Source: Agelas oroides (taxonomy: Eukaryota; Porifera; Demospongiae; Agelasida; Agelasidae). From it: 64,000 bases of DNA. The notes beneath the pieces are model-generated. The model had not been told where the DNA came from, searched no databases, and saw only the letters and a program-made list of their open reading frames with translations. Positions within the stretch are counted from its first letter, which is position 1. The number at the start of each line of letters is the position of its first letter. Both the position numbers and the translations under genes were made by a program. Below are positions 12,201 to 24,200 of this stretch, piece after piece. The stretch spans positions 1,901,313 through 1,965,312 of the forward strand of contig OX422186.1 in assembly GCA_949130485.1 (NCBI GenBank), given 5' to 3'.

Positions 12201-15200
12201 AACCGGTGACACAAAACACTTATATCCCGCCTACTCGGGATGTACGCGCCCTCGGGCGTCGCGATTTAAACCGGATACATCCCTCATAGACGTGATATGA
12301 GTATTACTAATACACAGGCCAGAGGAAGCGTTGGACATCCAATCTGAGTTGATATTCGTTAATGGCATGGTGCACTTACCCCAGGAATGAAACTTTGGTA
12401 CACCAACAACTCTCCCTTCACCAGCTACACTACTGTCACCCCTCATAGCGACTCCCGAAGCGTTTTTTCCGCTTACGTGACGTCACACGTTCAATATACC
12501 TACGTATAAAATCATTGCTATGCGTATTGAGCGCACTACCATACTTCGGGCTGATATTATGCGCGTAATACGCGAGTATAAAGCTGGTGAAGGCGTGCCT
12601 TGCTATATATTCACGATTGATAAACTGATGCCTGGCTCCTCCCTTGAGGGTAAAGCTTTTTTAAGAAGCCACAAAACTCTGAACTCTAAGGCTTTCTACT
12701 TCATGTAAAAAATCCTGATCTCTAAAGCCTTCTACTTCAGGTCTTGTAGCTAAGTAGCAGTGAATTTTGTTACTGCATCTTACCTAGATATAGCACTGAA
12801 CTCTAAGTGTTCGAGCCAAGCATCTTGGGGTGCGGTCAATTTGCTCGTTACAGTTAAATACAATTGAACCTCTCTAAGGTGGATGCCATGAGAACCCGTG
12901 CAGTGTGTTTGCTGTAGGGAGGTGTCTATATTTCAGGGAGTTCCAGTGTATTTCAGTCCACAAGGCTACATTATTCAGCTCTCTCGCTGTATGGCATGTA
13001 CGCCTGTGAGAAAGGCTAATAAGAGGCTGACCATCCACACAATGGAGATCATTAAGTATTGTTTGCATACAATTGGGACGTCATTTAGTGTCCTTGTATG
13101 GGACACAGAGGTGTGCACATTTCAGAGAGCCATAAAGTATTATGGTCAATGGAGATTCAATTCGGATTGCGACTTTTTGTCCAACTTAACGTGGCGTTCA
13201 CTATTTGTTAAGAGAGGTTTCACTGTATTAACAATGAAAAATGATGGCAGAGGTGACTAGACGATCAGTGGTTCATAAACTATTGAAAGACTATTGTCTA
13301 CGTTTGAAATAGCCGCTCGTGCAGAGTAAATCACAACTTAAGAATTGCTCTGTATACCTCAACTTTTGTAGTGAGTTGACATCTTCTAGTCCAGGCAATA
13401 GATCCTCAAGTGCTTTGTCTTCAATTGTGTTGTAGCTCAAGCTGTAAAAAAAAAGAACAATTAACACTGATTTTGCTTCATCCAAGGTGTACAAAGAATG
13501 TAATCACAATAATTACAGGGTCAAACACTTTCTCAAAATAGCCCAAATTTTCTAGCTGTTGAAAGTCTAACATTTTTGCTCATGAGACCCAATTGCAGAC
13601 ATTACAAAGTCCTTGCCCTATACTAGCTTTTTAGAGCCCATTTCAAAGCATGAGAACCTGTGATTTTGGGGGCTTACATAATTCATGCGATAATCATACT
13701 TTCCTGAAGGAACTTGTATACACCATACAAGGGCATGATACATATAAACATTGATAATTATATCACACTTACTCTAACTCCTGCAGTTTCTTTAACTTCT
13801 GAAGAGTCTCTCTACATTCCTGTCCAGTGTAAGTGGTAAGTGAACACCTTGACAGACTGTAAGAAGCAGAAAGTGTTATTCACAATGAAGGGGCATGTCA
13901 TGCAGTATTCCAAACACACTGTTCAGATTGGCAGCAATTGCTGCTCTAACTATGTGTCATGCAAATTAGATTAGATATTCAGTAATCCTATCACTTTGTG
14001 ACCACCTCTAGGCATCCTCCTAACATCAATCAACCACTGTGTATGATGCAGGGCTCGATCAATATAATCAAACATACCTGCCATTTTGACAGGCCATTAT
14101 CTGAAATGACAGGCCATAAACTGAAATGGCAGATCTGCCTGCAGGCCCACATCTAGACATTCTGAACCTGCTCCCCATGAGCCTTGGCTTGATCGCATTG
14201 GTAATGACTCATGGCAGCCTTGTGCTGACTACTATTGGCATGGTCAAGGACATTACTGGTTCTCGGGTTGGTACCTTCTATCCATGCCTTAGAGAAGTTC
14301 TTCTGGCCATGGATCCTGGCTTTGTATTTCCAGCACATTTCATACCACAGCGCAGATACTAAAGTTTTGTCAGGCTGATCCCGGTCACACCTTAGCCAGC
14401 TTAAGCTGCTGTGCTCCTTTTCGTACTGCTCTTGCCACCGCTTGAACGTGTGGACACTAAGCTGGCACTTGACTGGCACGCTAGAGCTAGCACAGTCACC
14501 ATCACGATCACTCAACTCTTTTTGACTGGCCATTTTGTTAGCCACGTGGTCAATATGGGTGGGGCATCTACTGCGCATGTGCAGATTTTGACCAATGACC
14601 AACTGTTATATTGTGCCCTGTGATGAGTTTACTGAGTAATGCAAAACAATAGATATTGAGGTGGACACCTTGGAACAAGTGTGCCTCCTCCTACCCTACT
14701 ATTGACAATGCTCATGCGTGGCATAAAATAGGTCTGCACCTTCTATTTAACCAAGCATTCATTGTAGATAGAGGCTAAAATAGGTTTTGAACTGATAAAT
14801 GTACCTGAGGGTCTGAAGTCTGTCACAGTTGGAGATACAACTTAGCAGTCCCATCTGGTCTTCCAGTTGTAATTTGAAGCTACAAAGGCTGAAGGTATGT
14901 AATAACTATGGTTAATACTGATGTAATCCTTACTATCTAGAAATCATGCACTGACAACTGAACAGAGAAGTTTTGAAAGTATATACCGTACTCGCTCTAA
15001 TTATCCGAACATTCTAATAGCTCAAATGGCATATTAGATAATTTTGTTTCCTTCCTAATTCATTGAACATGCTGAATTTTGAATTTTCTTACCCATTCTA
15101 TTTAACTGAACGGCCACGCCACGCGGTGTACACAGTATTCAAGTATGGCAGGAGCTCAAGAAGATGACTAGGAGTCATCTTCTTGAGCTCCTGCCATACT

Positions 15201-18200
15201 TGAATAGGAGTCATCTTCTTGAGCTCCTGCCATACTTGAATACTGTGTACACCACGTGGCTGATGACTTCACTGCAGCTGTTAGAGGCTTCCACGTTTAT
15301 CGCAGAGTGTGGTTACCACATCTGGGACAGCGTCTAAGTGTGGAAAGGGAACATGAAAATGCTGAAGATCGTTTTGTGATCGCTGTCAGAGAGCAGTGAC
15401 ACTAGAGCTGACAAGGATGTTGATGATAGACCTATAGTTGGACACCTACCACGAGAGTTAAGCAAGGTACTGTGGTATTTTATTTTATACTACTGCTGTC
15501 TCGTCTTCGTTCTCTCCATAATATTCTAATCCATTCTAATTACACTCGAACAAGCCACATGCGAGATTTATTTGCTTTCTATTTAACGCCGAACGACCGT
15601 ATTAATAATTATTTTTGACCGTTCGGATAATTAGAGTGAGTACGGTATTACACAAAGCAATGCTAAGCAACTACTAAACTATCTAGATTCATGAAGATTT
15701 TTTGAACAAACAGAAGCCAATTTTGCTAGTGTGTTGTTGAAAAAAAAAAAGAAAAAGCACTGATGTCTACTCTTAAGCTGTACAAGTCTGTAGAAAAAAG
15801 TTGCATGTTATACACATTTTCCTGGAAGTCATCACACCAACGCAATACCTGAGTTCCTTCAGAGATGGCAGCTTTTCCAGCAAAGAATGTAAGTGAGGCA
15901 ATGTCTCAGAATCTTCTGAATTTCCAGCTCCAGATAAGCTGTAGAAGAATAAGCAAAATAAAAATTTTTGATATGGTATACTTATATGTTTGGTTTGAAA
16001 ACATGTAATTTCTGACTCCAGCTTGTACCTCCTATTTCTTTTTCATATTCACCATTTGGTACGGAAAAATGTGTAATACTTTCTTCATGAGAATATGACT
16101 TAGGGTTAGGGTTAGGGTTAGGCATTCCAAGGCCTTCCATTCAAAAACTGGAAAGCCTAAGCTAGACAGTATCTGCATGTCAGTCCTAAAAATTACTTGT
16201 TAAAAATATTAAATACCTTACCCAAATTTGGTCACATCATGAAGTGGCTGGTAAAGCATCTGTACTAGTGACTTCACACAACTTGACTGAAGGCGACACG
16301 CGGTGAGATCGAGGTTATTTAATGGTACATGTGTCTTGCTCACTACATACCCAATGGCTGAACAGTCTAAAGGTGTGAGTGTTTCGTTGCTACTCTGAAT
16401 TTCCAATGATTGCGATATCAAGTGAACAAGGGAGGTGCATACCTCAACTGATTCTGCCTCAAAAGCACAGCGAAATGGCAAAATGCTAATCTTACATGAA
16501 TTTCGATGGTATTCATTGTGGACAATCAGCTCAAAGGCAGTTAGCAAGTTGTGCATTGCTTTTCCTCCCATTATGCCACAGTAGAACTTGAACATGTTTG
16601 ATAAGAACAACTTCTTGCCATGTTCTTTGATGTACTGACACTGTTGTTCAGGTGAGATTTGGCAGCTGAGGTACAGAGCTGCTAGAAAATCCTGGATTGC
16701 AGGGTGGATGAATTTATAAACTGTGGTTGGAAGGCCTTTCTCTGTCAGCTGCAGTGAAGTAGTCAGAAGAGAAGGGAACAGATAGCTGACTCTACAATCA
16801 ATGGAGCAATTGCTGAGATCTTGCGTGGAAAAGCACTGCTTCCTACCTTGTAGAGACTCAAAGGCAAGCTTGCAAACAGTGTGAAACACTTGTTTTTCTT
16901 CGGTAGGTAATTGGTCGAAGTCATGAAGATCAAATGAACCACGAATTGGAGATACCCTCCTTGAACATGCAAAATTAAGTGCATACAGCATTATCAAATT
17001 GACAAGCTCGGTCTCGTTTTTTGGAAGGCTTGCATTTCCAACCACAGAAGCAAGAGTGGCTAAATGCAGGGGAAGAACGGTCAGGTCCTTTGCTACTGGG
17101 AGTAATTCGCGGTATTTCATGAGTTCCTCAGCTTTAGCAGTGTCGGAATGAAAGTGAGCATAAAGGAAGTTGCAAACATTCTCTTCACTCAGGTTTCCAA
17201 CCTCCACAACAGTTGTGGTAGGAGATTTGAGATGATCAACAGCGGAAGGCTGGCAAGTAATGTACACAGCTGCATTAGGAAATTTCATTCCTTGAAGAAT
17301 GTCAGCCATGGCTGAAACTGAGCTTTCCTTCAGACCATCAATCAGGAAGACTACCCCTTTGCCGCTATCTTGAGCAATGAGCTCACGGACAGTTTCTTTC
17401 CTCTGGAAACTTTCAGAATAGATTCCAAGAATGTCCTCGAGACCAACATTTCCTTTGCCCGCCAGCTGCAGCATTGGAACATAGAGGACTAGGGGGATGT
17501 CTGGCAGCAACTTTCTTTCGAGCCATTGTTGTACAGCATGGATCAACACAACACTTCCTCCAACCTCATCTTCACATACAATTAGCACTTTCTTATGTGT
17601 ATCAGAGGAAAAGATGCTTTGCAGGTCGTCAGATGACTGATCGTTGCTACTGGCCTTCTTGTAGAGGGCTGGGATTAGATGCTTCAGCTGCATTCCAGAA
17701 ATATGATTGCCCAAAGTTTGAGGCAGGTTTTCATATGCGAGCTGAAGGTTATCACGAAACTGCTCACCTGGGTGTGAATAGAACCAAAGCATATGATTGG
17801 GTATACTTGATAAAATTTTATGCTTACTGCCTTGAATGACATGTAAACATGTGCTCAGGGGTATCATACTAAGGAATGGGTGGAAAACAACTCAGGTGTG
17901 TTAAGGACTGGGTCAGGATTTGGTCCGTCATTAAGGTATGCGAAGATGGAGTTTTAAGAATAACTCCACTTCAATGCCCCAGATGGGTTATTTGATCTAC
18001 AGATTATTTAACTCTCCCGGCTCTAATATGGCCCCGCCCACTTTTGGGATCACGTGATCTATTCTCTTCGGAATTGGGTTGCTAGACACGTTTGCTAAAA
18101 GGCGGTGAATGTACAGGCGAGCGATGGCTTTCGTACTTGCACGCAGAAAAGACCTCATGGTGACCTAATCTGTCATAGTTTTGGAAGTGATTTGATGCTA

Positions 18201-21200
18201 CCGCCTCGGAGAAAAACGTGTGATTCTAATTAATGCACACCACATTGAACAGCATTTTTGCTCATAGCTCGGAAGCAGTGGTACTAAATGACTTCACATG
18301 TTACCTAGGCTTACCTAGTTTTGGAAAAACGTGGTATAGTTGAAAACAATTGCGGTTTAAATCACTGCCTTTTGCGTTGTTTACTTCCAGACATGGATCG
18401 GTGAGGAAGCCATATTCCAGCAATATGAGGTGGGCGTGGTCACAATTTGACGACATAATAGAGAAGAGGTGTGGTAATATACCAAAACAGTTTCCACTCT
18501 TGCAGCACTTTTGACAGTGATATATATCACTCCAAAAATTGCACAAATTTAGCTCTGCTAACTTTGGTCCCAGTCCTTAATTCACCTGAGAAACGAGTCA
18601 TGTTTCTATATGTTACTCAAATTTCGAGAGTAGCTTCATTAACTGTAAGTACTATGCCCACTTTGGTAATCACGTGACTAATTATGATGTCACTATTTCC
18701 AAAAAAGAACTCTGAAAATGCATTGCCAGAAAACTATTACTTCTCTTTTAGATATAAGTTTGAAACTATTGTGAAGTAAAAGTAAATGACTGACATTACG
18801 AAAATTTCAAACTTGGAAATTAAATCGAGGTGGCCATTTTGCACTTCGATGACGTAGCGACTTTTTTTTTTAATTGTGTGCTCTGCATTTTAATTGCTCA
18901 TCTCACATTCCAGATGAGAAAGGTGTTAGTGAATTTCTATTAGCACGAGACTATCTGGTACCATCAGATGGTTGATACTAGACCTTCTCAAGCAAACTCA
19001 GCATTACAACATCAACCATACATACAAACTCAGTGGAAATAAAATGAATAACAAGCTAATTAGTGCATTTGACGTCATTGTGGCCAATTAGTATTACCAT
19101 GGTACAAGACAGCTGTACCATAGGCTTCTGTGGGTGTATGGGTTTGTACCCTTCGTGCAGTTTTATGTCTTCCCTCCACTTCGCCCTAGGGAATACATAA
19201 AACTGCACTGAGAGGAAAAATCCCATACACCCTGGAAGCCCATTGTACAACTACTAGTGTAGATGCAAGGCATCTTGGGGCGAGCCTGAGCGAGTGGTAG
19301 AGGTAATAGTAGTCAGTACACATTACATCACAACACTGAAAGTATTGTTTGTTGTTTTGTCTCTTGTGTGCAGGTATGGATGATAATTGTCGATGAAATG
19401 TCAATGGTTGGACGTGGTTCATGTTGTTGGCAAAGCAGTATAACTTTGGAATGTGCTTGTCGCGGCTACAACGCAGGCATTCGTTAGTCTTTGAGTGGAA
19501 ATGGAGGCCCGGAAATCTTTCCGAACAAGTGGAGAATGTCTCTCCTCAGGGGTCTCAGCTACCATTCTTTCACGTTCACGGGTACTTTTCCACTGTGAAG
19601 TAGCTTGTCTTTCACTAGCAGTTGAGCAGCATGCCCTGCACAATCCCTCTCCCTCCATTTCCTCAACTGTTCGCCCATTTTTCCGCTGTCTCTGCAGCAC
19701 ATCAGGCTCTGTCTCTTTCGTTTCTTCGCCGTCGCCGATGTTCTTGCTCCGGCACTGGTTTGAGAGCTCTTCTAGGATTGCTCTGGGTATCCATGTTGAA
19801 CAAAACTTGTAGGCTAAAACGCTGAATTTAAAACTCTGGATTAGGGCTCAGAAGTAGGACCCTACACTAGATTACCGTCTTTATTCACTTCGACCGTGTG
19901 TTCTTTTCGATATTCTGTCTGCACTTGTATTTGGCATGCGCAATGTTTCGGATTAAAAGATTGTCAATTTGCATTTACGGAATGACATACGACAGATATA
20001 TGGAAATCCATCATTCAACTCACTAGTGTGGGGCTTGCTCAGGCTCCCCCCAATTATATAAACCTTAGTTACTGGAGGGCAGTGCTTATTATTAGATGAT
20101 ACATGACTACAGCTTTCATTCAAAAAATTACAACCATGCGCATGGAAACAAAATGTGCCAAAAATATGCACAAGTAATAGCAACACATCTCAACTTATGC
20201 ATACGTATGAATTTGTATAATTGTTAGTGTGTCACAGTGACCATAAGGTAACTAAATGTAATTAATCACCAGCTGAAATTGCAGTGCTACATGTTAGACT
20301 GCGGACTTTTACAGTTACACATAGTCTGACAGACACCTGAAATACAGAAAGGTGGCATATGTAACAATTAAATGTATAAAATGGTCATTGTGTCAGTGAA
20401 CTCACTAGATTCCGAAGGGCTAGAAATTGTTCGGGTATAGACAAGCTTTCCTTTCCCTCCACTTTCTTCTTCTGCATGAAAATTTGAAAGCAACTTCTAT
20501 GGCATTTTTATTCTTATTAACAGGTTTAGCTAGTACAGTAGGAAGTCTCTTATCCAAACTTCAGTCATCTGTATCTTCAAACCTCCGAATCCCCAAAATA
20601 ATGATATTCATAGATATTTTGTTGTGCATTAAATGGAAAGCACTCTGCTCTGTAGACAAATAGTATCGTTTCACTTATTCGAACATTTCAGAACATGAAC
20701 ACCCCTCGGTCCCAGCGACAAGTGATCAAACACGAGAAATAGAGATAGTGTGACTGGCCTCCTAACGCAATTGTGGCAGTCCCATGTAGAAATCGAAGGT
20801 TATTCCGTCGCGTATTTCGATCACATCGCTGTGTTTGCAATGCCGCATCGCTGAACTTCCGTTAAGGGCAGGGCTCATACGTGGTTCGTAGATGCAGGAA
20901 TATCTAATGAATCTACGAAGCGCATATGAGCCCCACCCTTAATGGAAGTTCTGCAATACGGCGCTTTGAAGGCGGCAATGCAATCGAAATACACGACGGA
21001 ATAACCTTCGATTTCTACACGGGACTGCCACAATTAGTAATCAGGACCTTCACTTCAAGCGGCCATTATGCAGCTACGAGAGTAATTATTACATCATGGT
21101 TTACTTAGCGTGTTCAAATTAACCCTTTATACGTGAAAGACACCTAGAGGCGTCATCAATTTACATGCGCTAAATGACGAAAGACGCCTATAGGCATCAT

Positions 21201-24200
21201 GGCTACGGCTAAGCGTTATCACAGCCCAGGGCGAATAGCTACAAGCTTTGTATCCGGTCTGTGATTAGGTTGGGGCTTCCCCTACTAATACAAGTGGGTT
21301 CGTCCAGAAGCCCTCAAGGGGCGGAGCACAATGAGCGTTAGAAGCCAAGGGTTGTCGTCGATCACTCGATCGTAAAAGTGGCTTATTCACCACGTTTTCT
21401 TCTCAACGCTATAAGCAGAAGCACAACACTAACTACAAAGGTACAGTGGCCCTTGGGCTTCTTAAATGTCTAGACAAGTTTGGAGCTACAACTTGCTATA
21501 AGTGAGAAAAGCCAAAGACGCTACCCGCAAAATGTGGTAGGTAAGCATTCTTTGTAAACGGTTACATATCGCTTCTGAAAAGCTTACCTAGGTTTAAAAT
21601 AACTTTCTAGAGCCTTTCTATGTTCCTTCTTTCATTTTGTAGAGCTTCGTTTGACTTTGCTGAAGCTTTTAAAGCTTGGAAAAAGGCTTTATAAAGTAGC
21701 CTTCACGTGAGGTTAATTTATTCCGGTTTTGCATTCCATTCAATTTCGCCTATATAGGGTTAAGTGACTTGGACTGTATATATGTAGCCAGTAGTTAGTA
21801 GCTAGTATGGCTTACTGCTTAACATGATCAGGCTTAACCCTTACATTTCACAAAATGAGTCACAGCTACATAATAATGATGCTCAAGGTTTCCCAACCCC
21901 CATCCCATGTATAAGCCTCTGCATTCTAGTGCCAATGTCACTCACCAACACTTGATTGTTTGAATGACTGCTTGCCTTCACTCCCCGAAAAGCATTCCTG
22001 GGATTCAGTAAGGGACATTGCCTGCAAATCTATGGGTCATAAATTGTTTATGGTAAGTCCCGGTAATCATGTTCTTGACTATAACTTTACACAGAGTCGA
22101 TAATCATCTGCCAAGCACTTAGATAATGTGCTTACACTGATATTGCACATGCTGCCCCAAAGTTATGTACAGACAGTAACAGTTCAAATACTAATTCAAG
22201 CAAATACTGTTGAATCACCATAAAATCCGGATAAAGGCACCCATACAAAATAAGCAACCCATGATCTTGGCATCTATTTTCATTAAAATTGCATTTATAA
22301 GCACCCATACAAAAACAGGCACCCCATTTAAAAAGGCAACCGTTATTGTGCAAACAGACAGATTCGGCTTTTCGAATGTAGCAGCTAACTTTCGTCAGTA
22401 TCTATCTCTGATTGTAAGCATGCAAGCTATCGACATGAAATAAAAACCAACACTCAGGTAAGGCCTCTTGATAAAAGATATATCCAGGAATTAGTAAAAA
22501 AAAAACCCCCAGGAATTTGTTAGTTCCAAGTGGTTTACATTGGTGGGCGGAGAGTGGCAATGACCGACCAAGTGCCAGTGTGGCAGTCCCAGGTAGAAAT
22601 CGAACAGTATTCCGTTGCTCATTTTGATCACATTATGGCGTTTGAAGCACTGCAGTGCAGAAGTTCCGTAAAGGTAGGGCTTATATGCGCTGTAAACTGA
22701 TGAATACTTGACACTTTTACACAGTGTGTATCAGCCCCACCCTTAACGAAAGTTCTACGCTACAGCACTTCGAGTGCGGTAATGCGATCGAAATACACAA
22801 CAGAATAATGTTTGATTTCTACCCGGGACTGCCACGACTGTATTTCTGGTTCTAGAAAAGCTACAAACATGAGATAAAAACTAGCAGGAAGAGAACACCT
22901 AGGCCTAAAATATATCTCAGCTATACATTTTCCACACAACGGCACGCTACCATAATATTAATTTTTGTAACATGCATTTGTGAGTATCCTATAAATGTAA
23001 GCACCCCACAATTAAATACCAATTCTGGCTGCTTATTTTGAAAGTAGCCACTGCTACTTAGTATCCATGTTTACAGTACTTTATTATGCCAGCAGTGAGG
23101 ATTGGTAGCCTTGTTACCTGACTCCCACGATCCTGGTTGTGATCACGTGATACAAAAGGCTGGTGTGTGTAGGAGTCAGAGAACAAGACTATGTTGTAGT
23201 GTGTGTCATACAAATGCGAAGAATTAAAGCACACCTGGTGGAGTTGAATGCAGGGATGCACTGCCAGAAGCTTGTGCTAAATGGTGAGTTTGCTGGTGAG
23301 TAGGTGGTACTGTGAAACCATGCTGAACTCCTGAAATAACATTATTGCAATAGCAGTGTCAGCAAAACAGGAGTACACGTCCCTAGCTAAAGCTAACAAT
23401 TCATGAAAATACTCAGGTACATGAAGTATTGTTCAAGATATGAAATTTACAGTGCTTTGCTTACACAGGAATTTGAAGGTGAAAGTAGTGGTAGAATAAG
23501 TTGAGTTTGATAGCATTGTAAAGCTCATGATGTTATGTAAATAATATGATGTCCTTAATTGGAGGCATTACTTCCTGTTTACACAGAAAGCAATGTTGTG
23601 ACCAGTGTTAACGGTTTTGTGGCAAAATGCAAGCATGGTCTAACACTTAAATATTTATTTTACCACTACTACTATGACACAGTGTCTAAAATTTGTATGT
23701 GGAGCAAGTATGTAGCCCAGTGGTAGTAGAACAGTGCATGTGTATAAAGCAAGCAAAAGCTAGGGGGCATGCTCAACCAGGAACATTTGGTAAAATTACA
23801 TCCAATGAGATCGCTTCAGTCTGAGGCCGCTTTGGGGGCAAATTGCCATTATTATCATAATTTCCTATTCTGTCCTCTAAACTTAAATATAGTAAAAAGA
23901 TCTGTACAAGAAGCAGCAGGATTTGCAACTAACCCACCATATGCAACTAACCCGTAATTTCAGTTCCTGAAATGACTATTAAGTACCAACCATCAAATAC
24001 CGACCATCCTCTCTATATTACATTTTGAAGTTTTCAAGACAGATCCTACCCAAGATAACTGGAAAGGTGGTGACTGTATAGTTGAAACACTGTAAGGACG
24101 CACAAGCTCTACAGTGTAATGGTCACCTCTATGTGGTTATAATATGCTGCATTTTCTGCAAATAATCATTTCCAAAGACCCTCATCAGGAAGAGTGTCCA

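Noticed and set aside
14153..14602. 149-codon minus-strand frame inside an NLR-A intron
   Set aside because: Segments such as CDRDQPDKTLVSALWYEMCWKY look protein-like and may be a transposon relic, but I could not assign a family and found no supporting splice sites.
16100..16123. Telomere or chromosome end
   Set aside because: Only four TTAGGG units, within a gene intron and with no neighbouring subtelomeric structure.
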